Positions 10,372 to 22,102 of a DNA stretch of 64,000 bases are shown here, in pieces. This DNA comes from Gerris lacustris (Eukaryota; Arthropoda; Insecta; Hemiptera; Gerridae): contig OX578281.1 in assembly GCA_951217055.1 (NCBI GenBank), forward strand, positions 13,734,447-13,798,446, in the 5' to 3' direction. The translations under genes and the position numbers were made by a program. Within the stretch, counting starts at the first letter, position 1; each line of letters opens with the position of its first letter. The notes under the pieces are model-generated. The model searched no databases and was not told where the DNA came from. It was given only the letters and a program-made list of their open reading frames with translations.

Positions 10372-13300
10372 TAAACAACAGTTGGCAGCAATGTAGATAT
10401 CATTACTTTGATAGGCTGACACTTTATTGGGAGGGGGTCTGGAACTTTGGTCCTTTTTTCACTAATAGGTTTTCGCTGAGGATATACTACGTACAGGAGA
10501 AAGTAAAAATAAATACTTAATACCTTTTGGATTAATTTAAATGTTGAAAAGATGACAATAAATATTTAAAGTTGCCTTAATTTGCTATATTTTCCTAGAT
10601 AAATTAGAGAAATATGACACGGCACGAACGTTTTTCATAAGTATCATCTATAATTTTATTTGTTGAATCTTGTACAGATTTAGATGAAATATGATACCAC
10701 TGATGGATGCAGTTTTCAAGAGTTAAGTTATAATAAATAAAAAAAAATACTGATATTTATCCATTTTATTTATTTGCTTAAATTTAATATATATTAAATT
10801 AATACTGAGCGATAAAGCGTGGAATTTATCGAACTAAAATTAATTAATAAACAAAATGAGGTAGTCGCTTTGATTTCCAGAGCATCAATTTTACTCCCGT
10901 TCACTTTAAATTAAATTAATTTTATTTCTTGTTTCCAAGAAAACGGCATTTGGTTACTTAGTATCAAATATTATAATAAAAATCAAGTATTCACCGAGTG
11001 AAAACAAACAATTTAATAAAATAAAATACTATTTTGAAGATTGAGTTACATTAAAAATCCAATTAGCTTCATTTTTGGTTGTTCCTCTTTAAAATCTTTA
11101 TTTACTCACTTTATTAAACAAATTTAATAATAAAAAGAAACCTAATAACAATGGTTTTTCATTACAAGCAAAGGAATTAATTCAACATATTTCTTTAACT
11201 TAATTTGCCAAGAGATAAAATCATATAAAATTTAGGCTTTCTATTTTTTAAAAAAAACTATAAAAATTAAGACAATAAAAGCCGAGTGATTATTTTTAAA
11301 TAATTAAAATCAAGCATTTAAGTTCTAACAGCTCTTTAACGGCCATAAAATTTAGTTGATTAAATTTAAAAATTAAAGCTAATTATTTTTAAATAATAAA
11401 TAGTATTTTATTTTTGTAGCGAACTCAGACGTAAGAATCATTTAAAATCAAATAGTTAAATCACTTAACACAGTTATAAGAAGTAATATAAGTCCTAACA
11501 CTTAATTAGCTTTGATAAGCCTACAAAAACTAAAGCAATCAGGATTACGATTTTACCTAGTTGAAACTTATATAGGACTAACAATAAGCTACTTATGACC
11601 TACCGTACAAATTTCATTAAAATCGGACCTGTAATTTCATTAAAATGGCCACACTGGCGTCTTTTCCTTCTACTACATTCGAACTATTTTTATTTAATCT
11701 ATTGATTACTTTGCCAATGGTTAATTTATCTATATTTTACTATTTTGTCATTGACCTACTTACCTATAAGATAACGTCTTAAGTTTGAATCATAATTGTA
11801 ATTTTTATAATATCATTTTTTTATATAAATATAGTTTCTGTCAATGTATGATTGACATTGATATGTACACAGTGATTTATACTACGTTACCTATATTTTA
11901 AAATGGAGATATTAGATAGTGTTTAAATGAACTATAGAGCATTGACTGCGAACTATTCTTACGCGGAATTTGTTTTGAATAAACGCGCATGTGACCTGCT
12001 TAGGCTTGAATTCACGCGGCGTGTTTTACAATCAATGTGGCCACCTATCTCGCGGGAATTTTCGCAGCTGATTTTCCCGCAGCATTTTATTATAAATTAC
12101 TTAATAAATGATTAAGTAGATGGACAAATAAAAAAGTTTAGCATGAATTGAATGTAACTTAATAAAAATTAAGCTACATAAGTAATTTTGTAGCTTACAT
12201 TAATCATTTTTTTATTCTTTTCTATTCTATAGGCTTATCTTTTGATAATCAATTCTGTGTGTACTATTATATTATAATAAAATTTCCAACTTTTTTTTGT
12301 CCATAATTTCTTTTGATAAAAATATTATACATTTCAGGAAATGAGGTCACTACTTTCTTATTTAATATTTTCTACAGAATATTTCAGATAAAGAATATTT
12401 ACTGGAAAAAGAGTTAGGAAGGGGGTATGTTTATAGAGTAAGCCATTGTCACTGGGTGCGTGCAAGTCCTTTATTAGCTAGCGTGAGGTCCCCTTTGCCC
12501 GAAACCCTTCAGGCCAATGTTACTACTTATCTGCCTTTATACATTAACTTCTAACTTATTCATTAAAAGTCACTGAGCCAATGTAATATCGATTTCCCTT
12601 ATAAAGGCCCGCCTAACCGATATTTTTTTGGCTACAAAGTAAAAAAAAACCCTTGGAGGCATTTTTTCATTACTCTATTATTCTCGAGGGGAATAATTTT
12701 GTGCCGTTTATGGGTTTAAAGAAATCGATTCCTCTTATTTAAATTATATTAGGAGCAAAGTCGTTTTTTTTTTTAGATCTAACTTTTTTACTTTTTAATG
12801 GAAAAATAGAAAATCAATTTCTGGTTTATGAAACTTTTTATTTAAAATAGCTAGGGCGCTTTCTTTATATGCAGAGGTCCAATTATACATATGTATCCTT
12901 ATTATATAATTATTAATTCTTTTTTGGATATTGTGAATTATGCATTTCCTCATTTCAAGGCTCCCTACTTCCAAACATACAGTTTAAATAAGATTATAAC
13001 TCGAGATGATATTAATATAGTTATTTACGCACCAAGGGAGGAAACAAAGTCATTACACCCTGAGCGTTTTTGTTGGTTTCTGAGGCGTAGCCGAGGGAAC
13101 CATCAAGTTTAATTCCGAGGCATAGCCGAGGGAGTTAATTGTAGCGAGGGTACTATGACTTTTTGCTCCCGTGGTACGTACAAGAATTTTCCTCTAGAAG
13201 GGAGAAAAATAACCCTAATGTAAAGGGAGGGAAGCCTTTACATTAGGGTGGAAAGTTCACTTTTTATCCCTGCTGGAGGTAAAATATTTTTTAAGATGGT

Positions 13301-13910
13301 GTTAGACAATTCTCTCCAATAACAAAACATATCAATGAATTAATTGTAAAATGTTTACAATATAAATTATAATGAGGTAGATTTTAAAAGAGTTTCTGAT
13401 TAAATGTGGTTTTAACGATAATATTGCTTGAATTGGAAACCATCGGAATTGAATGCTTATTGAGGACCAAAATCGTAACTTTTAAGGGAGCAACTAGTTT
13501 TGAGAATTGCCCTTATCAAAGTTTATTGTAGCATGCCTCCAGTAAGTCGTAAACGAAATTACATTTAAAGCATGCTATACAGATGACTGTTACACAGCTG
13601 CTTCTATAAAATGCTATAGTATGCTGTCGAATAGCATTTTTATGTAGATAATGTTATAAATAAAATAGTTATTAGATATTTGATAACAACAGAAGCTTAA
13701 TATTGACTAATTTTGTAACACTGGTATTAAGATATTTCACGTTATATAATTGAAATAATATATTTATATTGAATTCAATTAAAAAATAATCTCAATTTTT
13801 CTACTTAAATTAGTCAATAAACTTATCCAAATGTAACGAGGAAGCCAAGTCTAGAATATTCTAGGAAAGCATAGTGTATAGACCTTAGGCTAGCAAAGGC
13901 TCGAATTTCT
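10372..13910. other. Long AT-rich stretch with minor repeats
   Basis: No gene or complete element seen. A family B fragment lies at about 11570-11640 (minus; GACCTACCGTACAAATTTC). A hairpin lies at 13212-13249, with 15-bp perfect arms ACCCTAATGTAAAGG around a short loop. Near 13080-13135 the phrase GCATAGCCGAGGGA occurs twice in variant form. The 62- and 73-codon frames at 11927 and 12891 look random. Confidence 0.5.
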
Positions 13911-14039
13911 GTCTTGTGGTGCTTTCCCACCAGGTATCCATCAGATTAAAAGATTCTTGTGGTGCTTTCCCACCAGGCATCCATCAGATTAAATGATTCT
14001 TGTGGTGCTTTCCCACCAGGCATCCATCAGATTAAAAGA
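13911..14039. repeat. 43-bp tandem repeat, three copies
   Basis: The unit is TCTTGTGGTGCTTTCCCACC followed by AGGCATCCATCAGATTAAA. Copies start near 13912, 13955 and 13998 and are nearly identical. Confidence 0.95.
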
Positions 14040-14169
14040 GGAAGATTTTTATCCCGTACCATTTTCACCCATTGCAGAACTGCTTCATATATACGTCTTC
14101 ATACTTAAACTCTAGAACTATTTTAAATCTCCTCTTGTTAGGTATAGTTTAAATATTTAATCCCGGTTT

Positions 14170-14277
14170 TTAGGGCCCACAGGTAAAACAAAGGACCCTT
14201 ATATTTCCCTGCGTGTGTCTGTCTGTCCGTCTGTCCATCCGTCTGTTCGACAAAGATGTCGCTTTTTGGAAAGTTTG

Positions 14278-14321
<44 letters not shown>

Positions 14322-15078
14322 ATAAAATACGTTTTTTTATAACTATGCTCTTTTCGATGTGGTTACATGTTTTAGTCCGGTTCACTGGCAAAAAATACTT
14401 TATCAGAAGTTTGTTTATGTGTTTTGAGAATATCAGACCAGATAGTTCAAAGTAGGCTTTTTAGCATTTTAAAAAGCAGCATTAATAGGTACTAATTAAA
14501 CAATGCAGTGTTGCCCAGTGGCGTATCCAGGGGGGGGGGGGGGGGAGGGGGGGCACAGGGGGCACGTGCCCCCCCCCCCCCCCCCAGACGGGCCCAGATC
14601 CGATAGAGTAAAAAAAAAAAAAAATACGCCGTATTTTTTTTTTTAATACATATTTTTACATTCACCTCATATTCAATTTCACCTCAGAAATGCATAAAAA
14701 CGCTGTTTTGAGAGGTCATATTTTCAAAATTTTCCGGTGGAGGGCCCCCGAACCCCCGCCATAGATTCCCCACCCAATTATTAATTGCAAACGACACCCA
14801 TGACTTACAGTAAGATATTGTACTGCAGTAAGCATCAGCATAAAATGTTCTAACAAATAGGTTCTAAAACAGTTATTGGGCGCAGAGATTTTTTTTTTTT
14901 TGGGGGGGGGGGGAGCTGCTTTGTTGAATAAGTAGTTCCCTTTTCTTGTTTCCACTACAGATTCCCCCCCCCCCCCAATCTAAACTGACTTAGAATGTGC
15001 CCCCTCCAGACCTAGCCGCTGGATACGCCACTGGTGTTGCCTACGGACCCTCGCTGGCACACACTTGACCTGTTTAGT
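14170..15078 (-). repeat. Family A, copy 2, split by a hAT-type MITE
   Basis: The first part, 14170-14515, runs minus strand from GGGCCCACAGG through a 40-base poly-T near 14280. The second part, 15034-15078, ends with GCACACACTTGACCTGTTTA. The break carries the 8-bp duplication GTGTTGCC, so the MITE inserted into an existing family A copy. Confidence 0.75.
14516..15033. mobile_element. Non-autonomous hAT-type MITE, copy 2
   Basis: The ends are CAGTGGCGTATCCAG and CTGGATACGCCACTG, flanked by the 8-bp GTGTTGCC at 14508-14515 and 15034-15041. It shares interior sequence with the copy at 300-625 (GAGGTCATATTTTC and flanks) in inverted order, but is longer (518 bp). It has long C, G and A/T runs and no transposase. 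Confidence 0.85.
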
Positions 15079-16103
15079 TGATGATTATGTAGCAATAATT
15101 TTGAAGAAAAATAAATTTTTAAGGTATATTAAAAAAGTTAAATGTTTCATAAAAGAAGCTGGTTGATCTAAGTTATAACATATGTGAGGCTTCAATCATA
15201 ATAGTTACTTTTATTCATAAACTTTGAAAAGCACACACATGAATTATAAAGTTTTTCATTTAAGGCGAGGAGAGTCAGGTGAGTATGGATATATTATGCA
15301 GTTTAGATCGGAGTATTAAGCTTGAAATAGAAGCGGCTTGCTCTTAGATAGCCTTAATTAAGGTTTTGGGGTCCTTTTCTTGAAAACAAAGCGACTGCTG
15401 TAAGGAATAGTTTAAATATGTACTCTAGACTCTAAACTGTGAAAGGTAAGGTTAATTGTGGTCATTTCGTTTAAGACAAGAGGTATTTTATAACCGTGTT
15501 CTAGTACTTTATTTAAATCCTACTTATATCACGTTTGTTTGAACAAATTATCATTATCATAAAATCTTTAGTAAGCAAACTTCCTTTTACTTAACATAAT
15601 CTTAAAAGTATCGTTCTTAATTAGTTTGCTTTGTGTAATAACATAAATAATTTTATTTGAAAATCGCCTCAAATTTGAAAATAAATATCATTCACTTATT
15701 AATAACTATATTTAAAAGAAGGGGGTGGGTGTTTATAAGTCATAATTCATTTAGTAAGTGCTAAAACCTGGGTTTTGGGGCAACTAATATTTGTGTCTAA
15801 TGAAATACATTCTTAACATTGCATGGCTAAAGGGTAGTATAGTATCAGTGGGTTTTGCTCGAATTTTCAGCTTTCAGGCTTTGTATTGCATCCACACGAC
15901 TGGTGGTGCTCGCCTCAACTATTCAACGTTGTTTTATCTTCCGCATTCGTTCTGCAGCTGTCATAGGGGCCTTTTAGGTTTCCTCGTTTATTCTTGTTAT
16001 ACTTTGCATGTGTTTACAAAAGGGGAATTACCTTCGTGTATTGTAGAATATTTTTAACATTTGTAAAAAATTGCCTACATTCAACTCTTTGTCCATGTAT
16101 ATT
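15079..16103. other. Unassigned AT-rich sequence
   Basis: No repeat family recognised. The 88-codon frame at 15791-16057 has no domain I know and no sign of conservation. Confidence 0.35.
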
Positions 16104-16530
16104 TTTGTTTCCGAGCTTACAGAAGGTAAGCCAATTTTAATGAACTGACTGCCGACTTTAAGATGTGACATCATAATTAGCCCATTGTTGATCCCAAATA
16201 AATTTAAACGTTCTGCGCCCATTAGATTCTCTTCCACATCCACACAAACATACACTTATTTACAACTGTATCTTTAAATACACTCATCCGAATCCGATTT
16301 ATATAAAATTTGGATTGGGTGTCGAAAGTAGCCTGTAGATTGCCCCAGATTAATTTCAACCAAACAGCACATTAATTATTCCTACATTGATACTTTTATT
16401 CGTGCAAATTGTAAATAAACCAAAAAATTAGACAAATTTAAAATAATAGGTGGGAAAAAATGTAATAAAGAAGACAATAATGGTTTGTAATGCTTAAAAC
16501 ATCATTTGAGTACGTTCTAAGAACAAGGAA
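16104..16530 (+). repeat. Family B, copy 3 (internally deleted)
   Basis: It starts TTTCCGAGCTTACAGAAGGTAA, then jumps to GACATCATAATTAGCCCATT, TTCTGCGCCCATT, CACACAAACATACAC and GTAGATTGCCCCAG, ending near GAGTACGTTCTAAG. The central part of the head is missing. Confidence 0.65.
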
Positions 16531-17930
16531 AACACATAATTGGCAGAATATTCTGAAGTTATGTCACAATTGTTATTATTATTTGATAGTCCTCGATCAC
16601 GTCTAGCACTGTTTAAGGAGCCTCACACAAAATCCTACGAACTATGCATGCACGCGAACTATGCATGCGCGTTCATGAACAATACGATTTTTTTCGCGTG
16701 CCCAACACTAGGGAATGGTTCAGTCAATTGGTTAGCGAATTCGTAAAACTCTCTGAAACCTAAGTCTTCAATAAATTTGGCAATTGTTCAAATCCTGGAG
16801 AGATATGATATGTTTCATAGTTAGTGTCATAGCAAGAAGATGTGTAAAGTGACTGTTCCTCTCCAGTTCTGTATTGAAAAACAAGACGATTCCATTTCAA
16901 ATACCATAATACCATTATTTTATAATTCTTCAATAGACCTTTAAACTACTTGTCTTCTTGGACAGGCAATTTATACAGTCTGAAAACTGCCTGGTAGTCT
17001 ACCTGACAGTCTTGAACCTACTTATGTGGTAAATTTTGGTTCAATCGCCCATTAAAATAGATATAGCAATGTGTAGCTGAGTTGACAATTTGAGTTGAAA
17101 GCCAACTCTGCAAAAGAAAAAAAATTGTTACTTGTAAAAAAATCGATTGTATAAATTGTCTTTAAATTTTAGTATCACCGAAAATGATGTCTTTATTTAG
17201 TTTTGAATAACAAGTTATGAGGTTGATTTGAACTGCACTTTAAATATTTCATAAAATCAAAAATGTTATTAAGGTGAAAAAAATCCGTACTTATAAGACA
17301 AAAAAAGATACATTATATTTTTATTTTGTCAAACATTTCATACAAAAATGAACTTAACCTGTTGAATTCAATATTAAATTTATTTTAATAACTAAAACAT
17401 CAATGCCATCATTTTCATTTTAATGTTATTATTATAATCTTTAAAATGTTTTCTAAATAGTGCAAAATTATTGGAAACTTCCTGAATGGAATTGTTTGAG
17501 GAAGGAAAAGGATTTTATATAATATTGTCAAGTTTGACCCTGTTAAACAAGTCAAACTAATTACGGTTTTATTAAATAAAGGGAATATCATTAAAAGTTA
17601 TTTTTAACATTTAAATTACGTCATGCTCTTGAGATTTAAAGTATAATAACGCTTTTATTATATATATCATAATTAAAAACATATTTATTTTAATTACAGC
17701 ATAGTTTTAATGTTGAGTGTAAACTTATCCTGTTAAGTTTTAAACCTTTTGTATGTTTATATGTTCATATTTTATTAAATAAAATATGAACATATAAACA
17801 TAGTTGAATTTACAATTGAGTTACAATTAGTACAATGTTTTACATGCAAATGATCTTCTATCTCATATAAGCAGTACATATTTATTATATGCGTGTACAA
17901 GTATTGTAATGATTTATGTATTTAAACATT
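16531..17930. other. Unassigned AT-rich sequence with one hairpin
   Basis: No gene or element recognised. At 17752-17802 there is a palindrome with two 25-bp AT-rich arms (TATGTTTATATGTTCATATT...) around a single central A, about 130 bp from the Ty3 element. Confidence 0.45.
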
Positions 17931-18067
17931 TGAAGGAGTCCTTAAAAGATTTGATAAAATACACTTTGTTCTAATGAAATTCAAAATACGAACTGAATTT
18001 TATTTCTTTTTTAAAAATAAACATTTGATTATTTTTTTATGTCAAGTCATTTGTCATGTCTGCTACA
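17931..18067 (-). repeat. Ty3 element 3' LTR
   Basis: 137 bp. On the minus strand it starts TGTAGCAGACATG and ends GGACTCCTTCA, giving TG...CA ends. An AATAAA lies near 17997-18003 on the minus strand. It reads the same as the other LTR. Confidence 0.95.
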
Positions 18068-18082
18068 CTACTCCCCTCCCAG
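18068..18082 (-). other. Ty3 element polypurine tract
   Basis: On the minus strand GGGAGGGGAGTAG lies directly before the 3' LTR, the expected place for plus-strand DNA priming. Confidence 0.85.
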
Positions 18083-18098
18083 TAACCGCGGGGTGAGA

Positions 18099-21000
18099 CT
18101 AGTGTAGTCCATCACAATATACTGGTTTTAGTCTGTCTATTGTCACCCATTTGTCTTTATTATTTATATTAAGTTTAAATGTCTTGTCTCGTCTATCTAG
18201 TACTAAGTAAGGTCCCATGTATGGTGGTTGTAGGGGTCGTAATATTGTGTCGTCTCGTAGGAATACATGTGTTGAATTTCTGAGATCGGGGTGGATAAAA
18301 TAGGTTGAATTCTTGATTTTGTGGTTTACATTTCTTGGTCGGAGGTTGCTCATAGTCTGCATTAGGCGCTTAGCAAATTCGCTCGGTACCTTATCTTCCT
18401 TTGCTTCAGCAAAGAATTGGCCAGGAAGTCTTAGGACAGTTCCAAATACAAGCTCTGCAGGACTTGCTTGCAGATCTTCTTTGTGCGCAGCCCGTAAACC
18501 TAATAACACCATTGGTAGTACCTCTAACCACTCTTGAGTGTTGTGGCATTTTATTGCTGCCTTAAGTTGGCGATGCATTCGTTCGACCATGCCATTTGAG
18601 GCAGGGTGAAATGCGGTTGTACGATTTCTTTTGATACCAAGTAGACGTAGCATTTCATTAAAAATTATAGAGTTGAATTGACGTCCTTGGTCGGTGGTTA
18701 TGATGTTAGGCGCTCCATACCTCGAAATCCAACCACTGTAAAACGTTTCTGCCACTGTCTCTGCATCAATTTGCTTGAGAGGAAATGCTTCGGGCCACCG
18801 CGTAAAACGGTCCACGCACGTAAGAAGATATCTGTAGCCTTGGCAGATGGGAAGTGGTCCAACTATGTCGACGTGGACATGTCCAAACCTTGGATAGTTG
18901 TTGTCAAAGCTTCCGAGTGGAGACTTGGTGTGTCTATGGATTTTGCACCGTTGGCATGGAATACAGTTGCGAGCCCATTTTACGCAGTCACTTCTTATTC
19001 CAGGCCAGACGTAGCGTTGAGTAACCATCTTCGTTGTAGCTCGTATACCAGGATGAGCTAGGTTATGGAGGCTGTTGAAGATTGCTCTTCGATATGGTTG
19101 TGGTATATAGGGTCTAATCTTATCTTGCACGTCGCAGTAAAGAGTACGATCAGATCCCGGTAACTTAATCTGACGTAGTACTAGAGATTTGTTATCTTGT
19201 AGTAGTGTTTTAAGCTCTTCATCGTGTAGCTGAGCTTCGGCGATTTGATCCATATTCACTTCTGGAGTTTTAGTTATAGCTTCAACTCGAGAAAGTGTGT
19301 CTGCTACTACATTATCTTTTCCAGATAAATGTCTGATATCTGTTGAAAATTGGGAAATAAAATCGAGATGACGCATTTGCCGTGGTGAAGCTTTATCGGA
19401 TTTTTGAATAAATGCGAAGGTAAGAGGTTTGTGATCTGTGTATATCACAAATTCTCTTCCTTCGAGGAGATGTCTAAAATGTTTGATGGCTTTGTAGATT
19501 GCTAATAATTCTCTGTCATACGTACTATAATTTTGTTCTGTTTTTGACAACTTTTTTGAAAAAAATGAAATTGGTTTCGGTGGTTTTCCATTCTCAATTT
19601 GATTTAGAGCTGCACCAAGGGCTGTCTCGGATGCGTCAGTCATTAGTACGAGTAGTCCCTGCTTGCTCGGGTATGCCAGAGTTGCTGCATTAGATAGTCC
19701 ATCTTTACATTTTTGGAACGCTTGCTCTGCTTCTAAATTCCAATTAATTTTACGTTTGTCGTTTTTCTTACTTCCATGTGTCAATTCAACGAGTGGGGCC
19801 TGAATGTGAGAAGCATTTGGTACAAATCGATGGTAAAAATTTAGCATGGCCAAAAATCTACGAAGTTCTTTGATTGTTTCAGGTCTTTTGAAAGTTGTGA
19901 TAGCATTTACTTTGTCTGGAAGAGGTTTGACTCCTTCTTCTGAAACGGAATGACCTAGGAAAACTACTTCTTTTTTTCCAAAGTCGCATTTAGCCGGATT
20001 TAGAGATACTCCGTAGGTTTTAAATCTTTCAAAAATCTGTTTAAGATGTTCTTCGTGTTGATCCTCCGTTTCTGATCCTACAAGAATATCGTCAACGTAA
20101 GCCCAAGCAAAGTCGAATCCTCGTAAAACTTCATCTACAAATCTTTGAAAAGTCTGTCCGCTGTTACGTAATCCAAATGGCATCCTTACAAACTCAAAGA
20201 GCCCGAACGGTGTTGTTAGTGCAGTTTTATGTATGTGTTCTGGTTGCATTGGAATTTGATGGTAAGCTTTCCTCAGATCGATGGTAGTAAAAATTTTTTT
20301 TCCAATAAGGTTGCGGGTGATGTCTTGGATGTGTGGTAGAGGATACCTGTCAGGTATGGTAACTGCGTTTAAACGCCTATAATCGCCGCATGGTCTCCAT
20401 TCACCGTTTTTCTTTTTTACCATATGTAATGGGTTGGCCCAAGAGCTTCTGGATGGTCTGCAAATGCCTTGAGCAACCATTGCTTCGAATTCCTTTTTGG
20501 CGCATTTCAGTGCGTCCGGTGCTAGTCGTCTAGGTTTTTCAAATATAGATGGTCCAGTCGTTTCTAAGTAATGAGTAGTTTTATGTTTTGGTTCATCGAA
20601 AAAATTAGGGTTGTCTTGCATTGTGTCTGGAAATTTGCGTAATATGTTAGTAAATCTGTTTTCTTTTTGAACTGCTCGTATAGTGGGAGATGTCGTAGGT
20701 AATATTCTTCCTAATGTTGACAGTTTTGTTAAACCATCGATAATTGATTTGTTTTTTAAGTCAATTATTAGTCCAAAGTGATGTAAAAAATCTGCGCCAA
20801 TGATTGGTTTAGTTACATCAGCTTTTATAAAGTTCCATCTGAAATTTCTTCGAAGGCCTAAATTTAGTGTTAGTATGGTTTCTCCAAATGTATTGATTTT
20901 TGTTCCGTTGGCTGCGAAAATTCTTGAAAAAGGATCAGGAGTTTTTCTATGGTTTTTGAGGGCTGGTACTACTGAGAGATCTGCACCAGTGTCTATGAGA

Positions 21001-21107
21001 AAATTTAATTTTGTGGCTTCATCTTTTATAAATAAGCGGCTACTAATCTTGCCAGTACTCGCCGCTAGTATCTGGCTTATTCGTTTTTTCTTTTCTTGTA
21101 CTTGCAA
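18099..21107 (-). CDS. pol: Ty3/gypsy Pol polyprotein (protease, RT, RNase H, integrase)
   Basis: About 1000 residues, uninterrupted. Domains in order: aspartic protease with LIDTGADLS (DTG near residues 39-41); reverse transcriptase with YVDD at about 337-340; RNase H starting at TDAS (Asp about 491) with TDHKPLTF further on; integrase with a zinc-binding H-H-C-C region from about residue 685 (HPGI...CIPCQRC), catalytic Asp about 747 (VDIVGPL), Asp about 806 (TDQG) and Glu about 842 (VERMHR), i.e. DD35E spacing; and a C-terminal GPY module ([10 protein letters not shown]). There is no chromodomain. The frame has no ATG near its start. The first possible codon is TTG, and the frame overlaps gag by about 30 bp in the -1 phase, so Pol is most likely made as a Gag-Pol fusion by frameshifting. 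All catalytic residues I checked are present. Confidence 0.97.
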   Translation of the reverse strand: MQVQEKKKRISQILAASTGKISSRLFIKDEATKLNFLIDTGADLSVVPALKNHRKTPDPFSRIFAANGTKINTFGETILTLNLGLRRNFRWNFIKADVTKPIIGADFLHHFGLIIDLKNKSIIDGLTKLSTLGRILPTTSPTIRAVQKENRFTNILRKFPDTMQDNPNFFDEPKHKTTHYLETTGPSIFEKPRRLAPDALKCAKKEFEAMVAQGICRPSRSSWANPLHMVKKKNGEWRPCGDYRRLNAVTIPDRYPLPHIQDITRNLIGKKIFTTIDLRKAYHQIPMQPEHIHKTALTTPFGLFEFVRMPFGLRNSGQTFQRFVDEVLRGFDFAWAYVDDILVGSETEDQHEEHLKQIFERFKTYGVSLNPAKCDFGKKEVVFLGHSVSEEGVKPLPDKVNAITTFKRPETIKELRRFLAMLNFYHRFVPNASHIQAPLVELTHGSKKNDKRKINWNLEAEQAFQKCKDGLSNAATLAYPSKQGLLVLMTDASETALGAALNQIENGKPPKPISFFSKKLSKTEQNYSTYDRELLAIYKAIKHFRHLLEGREFVIYTDHKPLTFAFIQKSDKASPRQMRHLDFISQFSTDIRHLSGKDNVVADTLSRVEAITKTPEVNMDQIAEAQLHDEELKTLLQDNKSLVLRQIKLPGSDRTLYCDVQDKIRPYIPQPYRRAIFNSLHNLAHPGIRATTKMVTQRYVWPGIRSDCVKWARNCIPCQRCKIHRHTKSPLGSFDNNYPRFGHVHVDIVGPLPICQGYRYLLTCVDRFTRWPEAFPLKQIDAETVAETFYSGWISRYGAPNIITTDQGRQFNSIIFNEMLRLLGIKRNRTTAFHPASNGMVERMHRQLKAAIKCHNTQEWLEVLPMVLLGLRAAHKEDLQASPAELVFGTVLRLPGQFFAEAKEDKVPSEFAKRLMQTMSNLRPRNVNHKIKNSTYFIHPDLRNSTHVFLRDDTILRPLQPPYMGPYLVLDRRDKTFKLNINNKDKWVTIDRLKPVYCDGLH

Positions 21108-21925
21108 GGGTCTTTACATTTTGTAGAATCGTCACCAAAAGTGTTATGGTACCAACAATATTCTTCATTGTACTTCTGGGTAGTTGATCGGGATTGACTT
21201 CTATTTCTCTTAAATCTGGTATTGTTTGATCTGCTTCTGTTTCTTCTAGAGAATTTAAGATTTTTAATTTCAGAGTTCAAATTTTCTATTAGTTTTTCTA
21301 ATTTTGAAATTCTTTCGTCCTGATCGTTTTTGGAGTAAACTGCCTCTATTTTTGATGTTGAAGCCGAATATAAGTCTGTTGGTGTATGGGACGTTACTTC
21401 TATAATTTTGTCTGCCATCTGGGCCAATTTAGTTAAGTTGTCCTCACTTACTGTTAAGACAGCTTGCACCTGTGGTGGAAGGCGTTGAAGCCATAGACTT
21501 TTTAAAAAATGGTCATTGACATGATCACCTGCAAGCTCTTTCATTTCTCTGAGAAATTGACTAGGTTTTCTATCACCTCTTTCAATGTCTGAAAGTAATT
21601 TTCTGATTCTTTTTTCTTCTGAGTCCGAAAATTGTTCTTTAATTTTATTTTTTAACGTTTCGTATTTGTTTTCCAACGGGGGGTTAATTATGATATCGGA
21701 TATCTGAGTTAAAATGTCACCTTCGATAGCTCCAATTATAGTGTGATATTTTGTTGAATCACTGCGAATGTTAGCATTAATAAATTGGCTCTCTAACTGG
21801 CAAAACCAGAGGCGCGGATTTGCTTTCCAGAAGGGTGGGGGTCTTACAACTTGCACCTTACTAAAAGCATTATTTTCTCCAGCTTGATTGTTTGAATTAT
21901 TGTTTTCATTTTGATTGTGACTCAT
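21077..21925 (-). CDS. gag: Ty3/gypsy Gag with C-H-C-C finger
   Basis: 282 residues from the ATG at 21925, 40 bp after the 5' LTR. The start is polar and Asn-rich ([14 protein letters not shown]). The capsid region follows ([16 protein letters not shown], then [13 protein letters not shown] helices, [12 protein letters not shown] and [14 protein letters not shown]), as in arthropod and trematode Ty3 Gags. A basic Arg/Ser/Asn segment then leads to [18 protein letters not shown] near the end: Cys-x2-His-x9-Cys-x3-Cys in place of the usual CCHC knuckle. The unusual finger is reported for the CsRn1 lineage. The last codons are AGA AAA AAC GAA TAA, which contain the slippery site. Gag forms the particle and binds RNA. 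Confidence 0.93.
   Translation of the reverse strand: MSHNQNENNNSNNQAGENNAFSKVQVVRPPPFWKANPRLWFCQLESQFINANIRSDSTKYHTIIGAIEGDILTQISDIIINPPLENKYETLKNKIKEQFSDSEEKRIRKLLSDIERGDRKPSQFLREMKELAGDHVNDHFLKSLWLQRLPPQVQAVLTVSEDNLTKLAQMADKIIEVTSHTPTDLYSASTSKIEAVYSKNDQDERISKLEKLIENLNSEIKNLKFSRRNRSRSNNTRFKRNRSQSRSTTQKYNEEYCWYHNTFGDDSTKCKDPCKYKKRKNE
21083..21089 (-). promoter_or_regulatory. -1 ribosomal frameshift site AAAAAAC
   Basis: On the minus strand the gag frame reads A AAA AAC just before GAA TAA. Slipping back one base gives AAA AAA CGA ATA AGC, exactly the pol frame (K-K-R-I-S-Q). The heptamer fits X-XXY-YYZ and lies two codons before the gag stop. Coordinates are good to about one base. No downstream pseudoknot was modelled. 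Confidence 0.85.
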
Positions 21926-21954
21926 GTCGTGTTCTTATATCTTCTATTTCACTA

Positions 21955-21964
21955 GGGGTCACCA
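21955..21964 (-). other. Ty3 element primer-binding site (tRNA-Trp)
   Basis: On the minus strand TGGTGACCCC follows the 5' LTR after one base (T). This complements the 3' end of animal tRNA-Trp, the primer described for CsRn1-type elements. Confidence 0.8.
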
Positions 21965-21965
21965 A

Positions 21966-22102
21966 TGAAGGAGTCCTTAAAAGATTTGATAAAATACACT
22001 TTGTTCTAATGAAATTCAAAATACGAACTGAATTTTATTTCTTTTTTAAAAATAAACATTTGATTATTTTTTTATGTCAAGTCATTTGTCATGTCTGCTA
22101 CA
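21966..22102 (-). repeat. Ty3 element 5' LTR
   Basis: 137 bp, TG...CA ends on the minus strand, with no difference seen from the other LTR. CATT follows at 22103. Confidence 0.95.

Larger units (their letters stand above)
17931..22102 (-). mobile_element. Complete Ty3/gypsy retrotransposon, CsRn1-like
   Basis: A 4172-bp element on the minus strand with two 137-bp LTRs in which I see no difference, bounded by CATT at 17927-17930 and 22103-22106. The order is LTR, tRNA-Trp primer site, gag, -1 frameshift, pol (protease, RT, RNase H, integrase), polypurine tract, LTR. There is no env. Both frames are intact and the LTRs match, so the insertion looks recent and the element may be active. The primer site and C-H-C-C gag motif fit the CsRn1 lineage known from flukes and arthropods. 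Confidence 0.95.

Noticed and set aside
15791..16057. 88-codon frame
   Set aside because: Chance frame in AT-rich DNA; hydrophobic and Cys-rich without a known domain, and no splice or promoter context.
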